Source of the DNA: Cristatella mucedo
Taxonomy: Eukaryota > Bryozoa > Phylactolaemata > Cristatellidae
Assembly: GCA_009760855.2 (NCBI GenBank)
Contig: WPIO01000078.1
Coordinates: 186,001 to 250,000, forward strand
Length of the DNA: 64,000 nt
Direction: 5' to 3'
A program made the position numbers and the translations under genes. The notes under the pieces are model-generated. The model was given only the letters and a program-made list of their open reading frames with translations. It made no database searches and was not told the origin of the DNA. Within the stretch, counting starts at the first letter, position 1; every line of letters begins with the position of its first letter. Of this stretch, positions 1 to 12,000 are shown one piece after another.

Positions 1-1558
1 GACCAAGAGAACTTGAGCAACTACCGCCCAGTCAACCTTCTACCATTCCTATCAAAGACACTGGAACGGGTCGTGGCAGACCAGCTAAACTCATATATCG
101 AAACCTCACACCTTGCTAGTAAGTTCCAGTCTGGCTTTAGAGCTAATCACTCCACAGAGTCAGCATTGCTTAGGGTATACAACGACCTACTTAGGAATGC
201 AGACATGGGTAGAGTGTGTCTGCTTGTTTTGCTCGATCTTTCGGCAGCTTTTGACACCATAGATGACAAAGTTCTTCTAGAGCGCCTCTCATCTCGCCTG
301 GGCATCACTGGCACTGCTCTGCAGTGGTTCAGGTCCTATCTCAGTGGGAGACTCCAGAGTATTGCCGTGAATGGACAAAGATCATCTAAAGTACCTCTGA
401 AATATGGGTACCTCAGGGCTCAGTGCTAGGTCCGGTTCTTTTCACGGTTTATACTCCCCCTCTTGCTGATGTGATTGCCAAGCACAATCTAGGCTTTCAC
501 TTCTATGCGGATGACACTCAGTTGTACCTTTGCTTTGATCCCTCCCAGCCTTCGAGCACCTCAAATTCTCTCAACTCACTTGCTGCATGCATTGATGACA
601 TCCACACATGGATGGCAGCAAATTTTCTAAAACTAAACGATGATAAAACTAACTTACTAGTTATGGGCAAACCCAGTGTGATTCGGAGATTGGAAAGGCT
701 GACTCTCAAAATTGGCTCTGCCAGCATATCTCCTGTTGAATCAGCTCGAAATCTAGGTGTCATGCTCCAAAGCGACCTCTCGGTTGACGACCATATCAGC
801 TCCACAGTCAAATCTGCCTATTTTCAGCTACACAACAATGCTAAAATTCGGCCTTGTTTAGATAAGGATACCACGTCCAAGTTGGTCCATGCATTCGTGA
901 CATCCCGTCTCGACTTCTGCAACTCACTGCTTACTGGCCTACCAGCATGTGCGATCAGGCGATTGCAGCTGGTGCAAAACTCCGCAGCTAGGCTTGTCTG
1001 TCGTGAGCGTCGCAGTTGCCACATTACTCCACTTCTCGCCGACCTGCACTGGCTACCAGTCAAGCAACGGATTGACTTCAAGGTTTTGTCGCTCACTTTC
1101 AGGTCACTTCATTCTTTGGCTCCAGCCTATGTCACAGATCTACTCCCCCCATCAGGCCGAGCATCGTACCACCCGTTTTTCGGAATCCAACAGTCTACAA
1201 ATACCTCGTACAAACCTTAAATTCTTTGGAGACCGTGCATTTAGTTCGTATGCTCCCACAGCCTGGAACTCCCTCTCGACCTGCATCAGAACATCCCCTG
1301 AACTGACCACATTTAAAAAGAACTTCATGTGCTTATGTGTGCTGACACTGTGCATGCTGCTACTAACCACATTTGCATGCTGACCCTGTGCATGTCACCC
1401 CTAACCATGTTATTCATTTTGTTTGTTTATCAAGCATGATATTACTCACCATTCAATTGCATTTCCATTTGCAGCAAATGTAAAGCGCCTAGAGAGAGAC
1501 TGAGTTCTCTGAGGGCGCTTTATCAAGTGCATTATTATTATTATTATTATTATTATTA
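1..1558 (+). mobile_element. LINE-A non-LTR retrotransposon, 5' cut by window edge, inactive
   Basis: Two overlapping frames (13-429 and 423-1220) together encode a reverse transcriptase of the L2/CR1 type. It opens with NYRPVNLLPFLSKTLERV, followed by DLSAAFDTID (first catalytic Asp region) and FHFYADDTQLY near 503-514 (catalytic YADD). The C-terminal part ends with an [14 protein letters not shown]-like block. The reading frame is broken near 405, where one G is missing compared with the copy at 18.3 kb, and again near 1150 where the C run is two bases longer than in the copy at 17.8 kb. The element ends with a stem-loop (about 1478-1525) and an (ATT)n tail at 1531-1558. It is a dead copy. 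The class is clear; the clade (L2 versus CR1) is inferred from motif style. Confidence 0.93.
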
Positions 1559-1560
1559 AT

Positions 1561-1656
1561 CTATGGTCATGGGCTCAAGCCCTGAGGCATATGTGAAGTG
1601 CCTGAATAGCGATTAAGTTCTCATGTGGCGCTATACAAATGAATTTTCTATTTCTT
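1561..1656 (+). mobile_element. SINE-2 fragment (tRNA-like head, LINE-A-like tail)
   Basis: It starts with a degenerate B box (GGGCTCAAGCCC near 1570) and continues with GCATATGTGAAGTGCCT, ATTAAGTTCTC and GGCGCTATACAAATG. The second half parallels the LINE-A 3' stem-loop. It sits directly against the (ATT)n tail of the preceding LINE. Related copies are at 13.03, 20.8 and 39.6 kb. Confidence 0.6.
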
Positions 1657-1928
1657 GAATCTTAAAATGTCATCAAGTCAGAGAATGTGACATCAGTTAT
1701 GAGTTAGTTACAAGCTTAGGGCATGCGAACAAAAAGACACTTTCTCCCGAGAATTTGAGCTTGTTTTCCGGCATATCTAGACGACCTGGAGTTAGAAGAG
1801 CAGATGCCTACTATGCCTTAACCTGAATAGCTGGTATGCCAATAGAGTAGGCCGGAGCATGAGAATGGAGAGACCCCGAAATGAGTAACAGAATATTTAT
1901 GTCGATTCGCTGCTTGATTGACAGCAAG

Positions 1929-2202
1929 TAATGTATCTCCGTCAGTAACTCCACAGAGTCATAAAGACCATGTGTGTGTTACGCAGGAGAGTTTTGTATA
2001 GCGCACTCACAGCCTAAGTGGCTTTCGGTACGCATTCGGTAGCCATCAGACTTCGTCTCACGCAACAAAGAGAAAGTGGGAAGCATAGCAGAGTTAGGAG
2101 AGCAGTTGAGGTAGTGAGTAGCATGGAAGTAGCAGTTCAGGACCGCTGAAAAAGATATGCCATAGTCGGCAGTTGGAGAGTAGATGTCGTTGCGTAAGAC
2201 GA
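1929..2202 (-). mobile_element. LINE-B 3' fragment
   Basis: On the minus strand this reads the C-terminal end of the LINE-B ORF (RNDIYSP, then [17 protein letters not shown] and stop) followed by the conserved 3' UTR. It matches the copies at 16.9-17.2 and 50.2-50.6 kb. It is 5' truncated. Confidence 0.85.
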
Positions 2203-2209
2203 GAGTGCA

Positions 2210-2990
2210 GACTTGTAAATAGTGGTGGAATTCAGGCCAACAATTTCGAAGATGTCTGTGTGCATGTTCCAAATCTGTAAGCTGGAAGCTGTAAATATGA
2301 CAAAATAGGCTTACGTCCACTACTATACTAGAGCATTGAAATGTTAGTGATTCGGTTTGGACTCTGTATCTCTTATTTGCCCAAGGGAGCTCTCCCATTT
2401 GCCATATTGTGGATCCTGAGTTTGCTTTCTCGTTCCAAAGAAGAAAGCTGCATTGTCAGCTATAGAGTGTTTTTATTGAAGCTCCCTTAGCTTATGGTTT
2501 GCACGTTGATGCTTTTTAATTGATTTATTACATTTACTGATTTTGCTATAGTGCTTTGGTCAAAAAACCATCCAGACCTGCATCGATACCTAAAGGCTCG
2601 CCAGGGGCCTGTTCAGCTTAGGACTGAGAGGGGGCTGAAGGCTGATAGCTCTAAGTTAGTGGGCACATCGTTTGACATTGTTTCAGCTGGTTGTCATCCT
2701 TTTCTGTCATTGCACGTCAGCTAGAACGTTTTAAGATTTCCTTGCTACTGTACTGAAAATGTTGTTTTTTTCCAGAATGTACCTTATATCTCCTCGTACA
2801 TGCCAAGACTGCATGCCACTTTAATGCTACTTAGGCTCCTCTCATAATAGGTGGCGATTTGGTCTTTGATTTGTCTTTTTTCTCATGAGTGTACCGTTTG
2901 AGTGGTTCATATTGGTTTTTGTATTAGTATTGCATATTATACTGGTGCATACTCAAACTCAAAAGTAATTATGGGCTCCGATTGATACCT
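2210..2990. other. Unassigned intergenic sequence
   Basis: No open frame with recognisable similarity, no tRNA-like box and no tandem structure was seen here. It lies between LINE fragments. Confidence 0.5.
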
Positions 2991-2995
2991 CTTTG

Positions 2996-3149
2996 AAATC
3001 ATTATTCATTTTGTTTGTTTTTTTCAAGCAAGATTTTACTCAGCATTCAATTGCATTTCCCTTTGCAGCAAATGTAAAGCGCCTAGAAAGAGATTAAGTT
3101 CTCTGAGGGTGCTTTATCAAGTGCATTATTATTATTATTATTATTATTA
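2996..3149 (+). mobile_element. LINE-A 3' tail, strongly 5' truncated
   Basis: It contains GCAAATGTAAAGCGCCTAG, the inner AGAGA/TCTCT stem, GGGTGCTTTATCAAGTGC and a (ATT)n tail at about 3123-3149. It is nearly identical to the 3' end at 1430-1558 apart from the 5' truncation. Confidence 0.9.
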
Positions 3150-3189
3150 CTTTGTTTTCATGTCAGCTGCCTGGTTTTATCTTCAAACA

Positions 3190-3387
3190 CAACAGTTCTC
3201 AACCTTTGGGTCGAGACCCCTTTTGGGGTCGATCGACACTCTCACAGAGGTCGCCTCAGACCGTCGGAAAACATGCATTTTCACATTCTGCTTACAATAA
3301 TTTTATGGTTGGGGCTACTGGTTGGGGTCGCTGCAAGATAAGAACGATATTAAAGGGTCGAGGCTCTAGGAAGGTTGAGAATCACTG
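3190..3387 (+). mobile_element. SPIN-like hAT MITE (198 bp)
   Basis: The left end reads CAACAGTTCTCAACCTTTGG and the right end reads AGGAAGGTTGAGAATCACTG, so the termini are inverted (TTCTCAACCT / AGGTTGAGAA). Inside are GGGTCGAGACCCC, GAGGTCGCCTCAGACCGTCGG, AATTTTATGGTTGGGG and ATTAAAGGGTCG. I recognise these as the layout of the SPIN (Space Invader) hAT non-autonomous family described from tetrapods and some invertebrates. The flanking octamers ttcaaaca (3182-3189) and gtctaaca (3388-3395) agree at 6 of 8 positions, as expected for an old 8-bp hAT target duplication. There is no transposase. Family assignment is from memory of the consensus, not a search. Confidence 0.85.
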
Positions 3388-3641
3388 GTCTAACAGCACT
3401 TAAAGCATGCACATGATATGGTTTAATACTTTCTATTACTAGCACCAAGATTATAAGTGCACAAACGGATACTAACATCAATAAGAGGTTAGACAGCCCT
3501 CTTTTCCGTGCAACCTTTTGTATTCTCCTTAGTGTGGGCTTGGTCAGCTTGCAGCAAGCATCAGGAAGTCATTCATTCGAACAGCTACTTAAGCCAAGCA
3601 AAAGGCCGCTCGTGAGCCGATGAGAATCAGTTTTCAGCTCT

Positions 3642-3841
3642 CTAGCTAGTGGCCAACCTGCCCCACAGAACCTTAATAAAGCTGAGATCATAAGATTGGT
3701 TCAGCCGACTTAGAACTCTTGAGTCTGCAAGTACTTGTTTTTGGACCATAGAAGTATGCTTGGGATCATTATCGTTTGCCAATTTGAGTACTACCACAAA
3801 AAGCACTAGTGCAGGGCCACCCAAAATTTTGGTTGACATCT
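3642..3841 (-). pseudogene. Tc1/mariner transposase fragment
   Basis: A minus-strand 65-residue frame contains NDNDPKHTS followed by a decayed QSYDLSFIKVLWGRL. This corresponds to the second catalytic Asp and the SPDLNPIE-LW block of Tc1/mariner DDE transposases. The third catalytic position appears as a decayed stretch (DLSFIKVLW), and no inverted terminal repeats were found nearby. It is an isolated fossil fragment. Confidence 0.75.
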
Positions 3842-3917
3842 ATAAACCTGTTACTATCTATTATCCAGTTAGCGCAGTGCCGAGTTTCGATGCCTGAAGC
3901 CGAAAAACATGACCAAA

Positions 3918-4358
3918 CAAGCATCGTACCACCATCGCCAAGCATCGTACCACCCGCTTTTCGGAATCTAACAGTTTACCAATACCTCAAATCCTTTGGA
4001 AACCGTGCATTTAGTTCGTATGCTCTCAAAGCCAAAAACTCACTCCCGACTTGCATCACGACATCCCCTGACTTTACCATATTTAAAAAGAAATTAAAAA
4101 CGCACCTATTTATAACAGCTTTAGTAGGTCCCTGTGATTCTTCTTTTATATGCTTATGCATGCTGACACTGTGCATGCTGCCACTAACCACGCTTGCATG
4201 CTGACCCTGTGCATGTCACCCCTAACCATGTTATTCGTGTTGTTTATCAAGCATGATACCACTCAACATTCAATCGTTTTTCCTTTGCAGCAAATGTAAA
4301 GCGCCTAGAAAGAGATTGAGTTCTCTTATGGTGCTTTATCAAGTGTGTTATTATTGTT
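3918..4358 (+). mobile_element. LINE-A 3' fragment
   Basis: It encodes the LINE-A C-terminus (KSFGNRAFSSYALKAKNSLP, TTSPDFTIFKKKLKTHL) and the 3' UTR with stem-loop and short ATT tail. A 20-bp direct duplication (AAGCATCGTACCACC) lies at its 5' edge, near 3919-3955. The internal frame is degenerate. Confidence 0.88.
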
Positions 4359-4454
4359 AAACAAAGCATGTGCATTGAAATCCCCCCCCCGACTTCATGG
4401 CATTTTAATAGAAGCTACAAGCGCATTTGTTCCTGACAGTATTTGCTGACTTCG

Positions 4455-4592
4455 TTTGAATTGACCTTTGAGTGCTCTTGCATGCCACACCACGAATCGT
4501 CTGATCATGCTTCCTTTACAGCACATGCAAAGTGCCTAGAAAGAGGTTAAGTTCTCTTTAGGTGCTATACAAATGCATTATTATGATTATCA
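4455..4592 (+). mobile_element. LINE-A or SINE-2 3' tail fragment
   Basis: It carries the sequence CAGCACATGCAAAGTGCCTAG, AGAGGTTAAGTTCTC and GGTGCTATACAAATGCATTATTATG. The CTATACAAATG ending is closer to the SINE-2 type tail, while the upstream TGATCATGCTTCCTTTACAG is LINE-like. Confidence 0.65.
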
Positions 4593-4599
4593 TGACGGC

Positions 4600-5870
4600 A
4601 CTGTGCTAGCTATCATTTACCAATGGGTGTGCTTCCTTTGCGAGATATGTATAGTGTCGAAGCGACCCCTAGTGGTCGCCCTTGGGCACTCCGAAAGGGA
4701 AATCCAGGCTTGTGGGTGCTGTTTTTGGAGGATTGTCTTTAAGCTTGAAGTGCAGTGGCAGTGGCTTCAATTAAGTTACCTCAGAGAAAGGGCTTCCACC
4801 TGTTTATTTTTAGCTGGGTTTAAAGGAGAAGATTCCTTTAGCTGCTCGAGGCCGGCCGGTTAGTAAGCCATGGGGGTAAGGCTGTTTGGTCTTCGGCACA
4901 GTTTCAGCCTCTTCCAAAGTATGTTATAACTATTCTTTTTCGTGAGAAACCCGAGCACTGAACGGCGCTCTTTTGAGGCTCACATTCAGAGTCAGCTTAC
5001 AGAAAAGGCAGTCGAGGCTTTTAAGAGAGGCCAGCCGAACTTCTGTAGTTTTTGCAGCAGGTCTAAGAAAGCTGCCTGTCGGGCAGTGTACGCTCGAATG
5101 CATACTGATAAGCAGGCCCCTGCAGCTGATTTATTCCGAGTCGGTCTTTTTACATGCATGCTAAAGTGTGTCTAGAACCCTCTTCCTGTGGAATCGCTAC
5201 ATCATTTGCCTTCTAAGACTTGTAATTTTAGCTTTTTTCTCTGCAGCTCAACTGGAACAATGAAGCTGCTTTTCTAAACCATGAGCACCCAGCTGCCCAG
5301 TGGTTTGAAACGATTGGGAATTTTGGGGTTTTGAAGCAACTGCATTCGCCCTCAGTGTTTTAACCTTTGAAAACGGGAGCTTGGCCTTGACTTACCTTCG
5401 GATCCACCCTATGATGTGCGAAAGTATCCCCGGCTGTTTGGTGCAGGCTTGCAAAATTGTTTCAGCATTGTAACGTTAGTTTCAGCCGTAAACTTTTGCA
5501 TCAAGCTTAAGCCTAAATTGCCTCGGTTCACTCTCACTGCTAGGTTTCCACCCATATTGCACCTGCTACACTTGTGCTAGCCGAATGTTCGCGTGGTTTC
5601 CCACTTTCATCATTTCAGCATCAGACACCTCGGTGCTCTACCTTGTTGGGCCCCCAATCTTGCCTATTACTTTCAGCAGCTGTGCCTAAGTGGCAAGAGA
5701 TTCCTTCCTATTTATCTTGTGTGAGTGTGAAGCCATCTTGCGGGCGATGGCTTCAGCATGACCGGCTACGTTTTCAATGCTGGACATGACGTCTGTGCAT
5801 TCTCATTTTGTCTAGATTGCCGCAATCACCTGCTCACCTCAGTCAGTGTGCCGGTTGGCTGCCGCTGCAG
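4600..5870. other. Region upstream of ORC2; possible promoter and 5' exons
   Basis: About 1.3 kb without mobile elements separates the last LINE tail from the first ORC2 exon I can support. Several short open frames occur (4573-4863, 4942-5175) but none resembles the vertebrate ORC2 N-terminus. The promoter and any 5' exon most likely lie here. No TATA box or other element could be singled out. Confidence 0.4.
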
Positions 5871-5908
5871 GTTCCACCAGAAATGGCCGACCCAGCAGCG
5901 ATCTCAGA

Positions 5909-6020
5909 ATGCCGCTCAGCAAAAGGAGCCGAGGCAGGGCAGCCGACCAGCCAGCAGAGAAGCGCTCTGCACCAGTCACCGAGGAGCAGCTGAGCAGTAG
6001 CTCATGCAAAGCGCCCAGCT
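5909..6020 (+). CDS. ORC2: ORC2 coding exon 1
   Basis: Starts at ATG 5909 ([14 protein letters not shown]...) and ends after the first base of a Ser codon at donor GTACGT (6021). The frame stays open upstream to 5816 and a CTGCAG acceptor-like site ends at 5870, so the exon may begin at 5871 and be internal. The ATG context is weak, so the start is tentative. Confidence 0.65.
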
Positions 6021-9000
6021 GTACGTGCCGGCTCACGCTCATGTGGCATGCTCTCGGTGCCTGCTGCTCGGCCGTGCCTGTGAGCAGCTCTTTCTCTCTG
6101 TCGACTTTGCAGCGCTGCTTCACGATGCCACGGACGAGCAGCTGGCCGCTCAGAAGATGTACGAGTTTCACCCGCCCGGCCGGAAGCGCCGTCCGGACTT
6201 TGTCGGCAAGTGCTTTGCAATGCGCCTGTTATTTGCAAACTGCTTGATGCCTCGAACCTGCGTTTGTGGCTGGCTTCACACGACCGGTCACCAAGGATGC
6301 AGCTTCTGTCGCTGGGCATGAGGCGCTGCCTCTCCGAGGCCACTGCCCTAAGTGGCCACTTTGCTTGCCATAGGCTCGTGTCACTGTCCCTTGCCGCTCG
6401 CTTCGCCTCCACAGCTGTGCAAGCGCCGCTGAGCGTAGTGTAACTTGCTGCCCTTAGTTGCGCGTCTTCGATGCTGATAGAAGCCCAGGCTGCCCAGCTT
6501 CCTGTTCCACTTGCTGCTTTCAGCAATGTGCGCGCTTCACGAGCTCCTTATTCGTTGACCTCGTTTGTAGGCGCCGACCTGGTGGCAGCAGCCCAGGTTA
6601 GAGATAATGGTGAGGTGCCCAAGCGGATGCGAGCCACTCCTCGCCGACTGAAAGAGAGAAACCCCGTAAACGGTAAGGATGTCTCTTTCCGACTGTCGCT
6701 GCCTGCAAGCTTCGGCTGCTCTGGCTGCTCCGTGACCTGCAGGCCTTGACCTTGCACTCGTCTGTGCAGACCACACGGAGAGCGAGAGCTCCTCCGAGCC
6801 CGAAAATGGCAACGACGATGACGACGACAGGAGTGAGCCAGAAGAGAGCCATGGCGACCGCTCTGCTGCTGCTGCTTCGAAGCGAGGGGAGCAAACTGTG
6901 GACCGAGACCCCGACGTTAAGATTCGAGTAAGGGCTAGCTGCATGATGGCAAGTCGTTGCGTGGCGACCGGGCTCCTTGCTGTCCGTCTGAGTCTTGTAG
7001 TTGTGCTGGTAGACTGTGCTGTTTGTGGGTGCTGTTCAATCTTTTCTCGGATATATTCTGTAATCTGCCGATGAAATGTAGTGTATCTCCATCTGTAACT
7101 CCACAAAGCCATAAAGACTAAGTGGGGGGCTATGCAGGAGAGTTTTGCATAGTGCACTCACAGCCTAAGCGGCTTTAGGTATGCATTTGGTAGCCAACTG
7201 ACTTCATCTCATGCAACAAGGAGAAAGTGGGAAGCATAGCACAGTCAGGAGAGCTGTTGAGGTAGTGAGTGGCATGGAAGTAGCAGCTCAGGACCACTGA
7301 AAAGGATGAGCCATAGTCGGCAGCAGGAGAGTAGCTGTCGTTGCATAAGAAATGTGGAAGCGAGTTCCACAGTCTAGGACCTGCAGAGCTAAAGCTTCTG
7401 TCGCCAACGGTCTTTAAGCAGAGGAAAGGAACAGCTAATTTATTGTCCATACAGGACTTGAAGGCGCGAGGAGGCTGGAAGTGGTGCAGCAGTTCGGCTA
7501 GGTACGAAGGAGCCAAGCCGTGGCGGGCCTTGTGGTTCAGCATAAGAACTTTGCTCTGTATCCGTAGCTTAACCGGCATCCATCCTAGCTCTTCTCGTCG
7601 GTGTGTTATTTTCTGCAGCCTTTGCATCGCTAGCACAAGCCTGAGCAAGGCTTAAAATAATTTGACAGGCTATATGATGAAATAATATACTTCGTATAGC
7701 ACCATAAGAGAGCCATTTATCTCCTGTCTCTCTCTCTCCCTCTCTCTCTCTCTTTCGGCCCTTACTTACAATGTGGTGAAAGGGAAGCAGATTCATAAGA
7801 TTCGAGGTTTCAGAAGACACTGGTGAACAAAGGACAATGCACTTGGATGGAGCATAAGATGTGATGAACATGCTGTTAGCTTTTCTTTTTGAATCGCGTG
7901 GAATCTGTAGGTGTGATGTCAGTCGGTAGTAAGTTTAGGGCTTAGGGAGCCTAGTGATTGATGTGACGATCTCCAAAGGATTTGAAGTTAGAGATGCAAA
8001 TCGAACAAGTAGAGTTAGACGATCTGTGGTACAATGGGAAGCCTCCTCAGGCAATTGATCAACTCCCTGCAGCCAACCTAGACTCAATTTATAGTAGCAA
8101 AACCGTGCAGGCAGATGTCCGCGGCTGAGCCTGTCCGTGTCACCACTTCCTGGCGAACCGCTATGGAAGGACCTGAGGCCTCTGCGCTTGGTCTGCTGCT
8201 AAGGAAGTGATGCAAGGCATAGTAGGCCTCAAGGCTCTCGATTCAGCATTGCCTGCTATATCACTTGTAGTGACCTTTTTCAGTAGTGTAAATGCTCGAT
8301 GGAACCAATTTGCTTTGAAACTCCGATCTAATGAGAGAATTAGCTTGCACTTCAGTACTCGTGGTGTGGATTTGCACCCTGCTGAAACTCTGTATTACCT
8401 GTTGCCAGTGAGGTGATGACGGCCTTATAAGCTCTTCTGCAGCTATGTCACTGAGGGTATTGAAGCAGCCGATCCTTAGTTTCATCTTTATTTTTTAATA
8501 AAAGTTGTTGGAGCCTCAAAGGATCGGTAAGACTTGCTTGCTGGAGCAGCCAGCTGCTGCTACATGAACTGCAGCAGAGTGCTTCCATCGTCTGCTATTT
8601 GAACAAAGCATCAGTCACACATGCCGGGACTAACAAAGAGTTTCAATCCTTGGCACGTTTCTCATTGACTGAACCATTTCTTCAAATACCGTGGCCACTG
8701 AACTGTCCCGAAACCGGCTGGCAAAAATACTAGGATGGATTAATGAATTTTTCAAATGATTGAAATGCCTTCCGAGAACGACACTCTATTTCTCCTGGTG
8801 AAATTAGTGTATCATTTGTGTAAGTAGGTGCTGCAGCTCAGTATTTGATATTCAGTGTTTTATTCAATTGCTCACGTTCAAATATTTAATATTATATTAT
8901 ATTTTTCCATTGATGCACGAACTTGCGATCGTCTCCGGCTCACTTTGAGTACTTGGCTATTTATTTCAGACTCTCGAAGGTGCCGAGGACTATTTCCTCG

Positions 9001-12000
9001 CCCATACGAGCAAGCCGCACACGTCTGACCACACTCTTGCACGGCTTGACCTGCCGCGAATGGACCATGCCACCCTGGGCGGCTTGCTGAGCGGCCACCG
9101 AGAGCTGTATGCAGAGGAGACGGAAGCGCTGTACAAGGAACACCGAGCCCTGTTTGCCAGGTGGATGGTGCTGCTGTGGTACGTCCTACCTTCCCACCCC
9201 CACCTCCGCCCCATCCGGTCTCTTGCTGCTACTGCTTCCTCCACCGAGCTATCGGCCTACCTGCACGCCAGCTGCAACCAGGCGTCTGGGGGATGGCAAT
9301 AGTTTGGCAGCTGTTAGTAAGCGACTATGTACGTCGGGTACTCGTTTTCTTCCTACAGTGGTAGCTTTGTAAGAGGCATTGGTGCCTACAAATATATTTG
9401 AATTTCTAGGGAGCCGCCCTTATAGACAGTATCCGGATTTGCGGGCTTTTGGCACCCGATCTAATCCCGGGTCCGGTTAGATGCTCTGGTCTCGATCTGA
9501 TCCCAGATCCCTTTGTGTGGCGAACTTTTTTGCTTTAAGTCTTCAGCTTATTCATGTTTCTTCATTAGTGAGAGTAAGAAATGGAGACTCGTTCGGCCGT
9601 ATCAATTTTTTTATAGAAAAGTTAACACTCAATATTCTTAAAGGTTGAGCTTCAATTTCGCTATTGAAGGAATGTTAGCAGAGTGAAACTAACATCACAT
9701 GGCTCTGTTTAGCCTGTGTCGATGTCAAAATGTAGTTACGTTATCGTGCATGTTTTGACACGTCTAGCTTAAAAGAAAATGAGGTCATTTCTCAGCCGTG
9801 GCCATCATTGAAATAATTTCTCAGCTACGTGTTGCATTTTCTTACGATTAAACCGATTGCTGCTGGCTAGGCAGACTAGTTTTAACCCACAATAATGGCA
9901 GAGTTGAGATTGTTGTGCTTCGAAAGTCAGTGGAATCTGTAGGGTGTATAGACACAAACACTGAGCTCGTAAGTGCTTGTCGCAGCCTATGTGTGACGAG
10001 TATGTGGTGACGCCTGAAACTTGCAGCAAGGCTAGTTGTAGGTGCTGCACCAATGCTTGCAGCTATACCGACAGTAGCAGAAACACAGCAACGACAAAGA
10101 GCTTTCATACCTTGACACATCAAGTCTGTATCCATAAATAAACATATAAAAGCAAGCCTATCTGACGGCAGTGGACAGTTACAGGCCTTCAACAGCGGCC
10201 ATAATTAACACCAACTGCTGTGTGGCCTAGAGCTCAAGTCAGCTCTAATGCTACTGCCCCAAGTCTCGAATCCTGATTGCCTTCCTATATCAGTGTGTGC
10301 ACCTTTATGCGGCCCTAGCAATAAATTATCATATGATTGCATAACCCCGAATAATAATCATCCAGCTGGTTCAGCTGACGCCACCCGTTTCACAGTCATT
10401 AAGCAAATCTAAAAACATGATTTAATTCCTTACAACATACATGGAACATTAGAACATCATATAAAGGTGCTTGCATGTGTGTGGGTGCGTGTTTGTGCAT
10501 GTGCCAGTGTACAGTGCTTGTATCAAGCTCTACAGATTTTTACAGAAACTAAGTGCATTCTTTGCATATGCAAGTGTCTAGTTTGTAGTGTGAATGTTTT
10601 CTCAAACGGATGCACACACGGCACCAAACGACATAATGCATATAATTAAAAAAAATGGGCCGGAGCATTCGAGGAGCTGGTGATAGCGGCAGACATTGTG
10701 ACCTTGAGCTTTTGTCCGCTACTTTGTGATGGGGACCTTAAAATTTTCCGCCTGGATGCTCGCATGGCCACCGGTTAATAATACTTCTGGCTATGTGTAC
10801 TGAAAAGTGCACAGGTATGCCGGGAAACGCCAGAACGAAAAAAGATGAGTTAATCACTGAGCAAAGGTAAACCTGGCCGGAACAGGTGCGTTTTCAGGTG
10901 AGACTTTAAGACTGCAAGGTGTGGGCTCCGAGCTGAACGATCGATCACCGAAAGATTTGTGAGATGACCAGATACTGTTTTGTCTGTGGTGGGACTGCAC
11001 ACTGGAGGAGTGGGCCTGTAAGCCAGACTGAGGATCTGGAAGTCGATTCGAGCAGCACTTGTAAGGTCAGCATTCTAAAGTCGGCAGCACTGACTCTGCA
11101 GTCTATAAAAATTAAACACAGATTGTCTGGTTGCTGAGTTTGCTTTTGCGTTGCCCTTCGGTACCTTTGACTTTGGCTCTTTTCTCAGCCAATACCTCAG
11201 CTCTCTTAACAAACCAGGGTGATTTTGCACAATTTACTTTCAGCTGTGTAAATGCAAATGTGGTCGTAACTTTGACCCCAAAATGATTGCTGATTCAACA
11301 GCCTCTTTTGTATAGCAACAGAAGAACTTTTACGGCCATCACCACCTCGTGTGGCGGCAATAGAGGATCGCTCACTGAAGGATTCGAACCCACGACCTCG
11401 GGACCAAAGTCTTGAAAATCAACCACCTTACCATGAGTGCCATCGCGGCTCACCAAAAGTCAAAATAGCTGCTAGGTCGGGCGCTCTTACCTCACTTCTC
11501 ATTCGTAAAATGGAAGTAGTTCTAATTGACCCTTTGCAGCTTTTACGAGGTGGCTTTAAATGTAAGAATAACGCATTTGGCTCATGCTAGTAGAAACTCA
11601 ATCCCTCACCAGTAGATACGAACGTCCTTATCGGTCAGGCGAGTAGTAACATGGTGCCGCCTCTCCGTGATGCTATCAGAGAATTGAGTCTTCTTGCCTG
11701 CTCTCCAGTTCTTGCTGTGGGCAAGCCTCGAAAGGAGCTCCGTCGATTGCCGGTCGAATGTCGTTCAAAGGCCCCTTGAGAGAACAGTTAATCGCAATGG
11801 TTCTCTTTGTGCCCAGCGTTGTTGTACTGGGTGCCTCAGGTAGCTGCTTAATTAAATGCAAAGCTGCATGGCAGTAGGGATTTCACAAACTGCACGTCTG
11901 CTACGACCGCACGGCATTACATCGGCATGACGTTAAAATCGTTCCATTGGCCCGAGGGGCATCTAGTGAAACATGCTGGCCTAGGTGTCCTGCCCTGCTA

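Noticed and set aside
5758-6526. Several overlapping frames on both strands over ORC2 exons 1-3
   Set aside because: Only the frame chain with matching splice phases gives ORC2 similarity; the others are shadows in GC-rich coding sequence.
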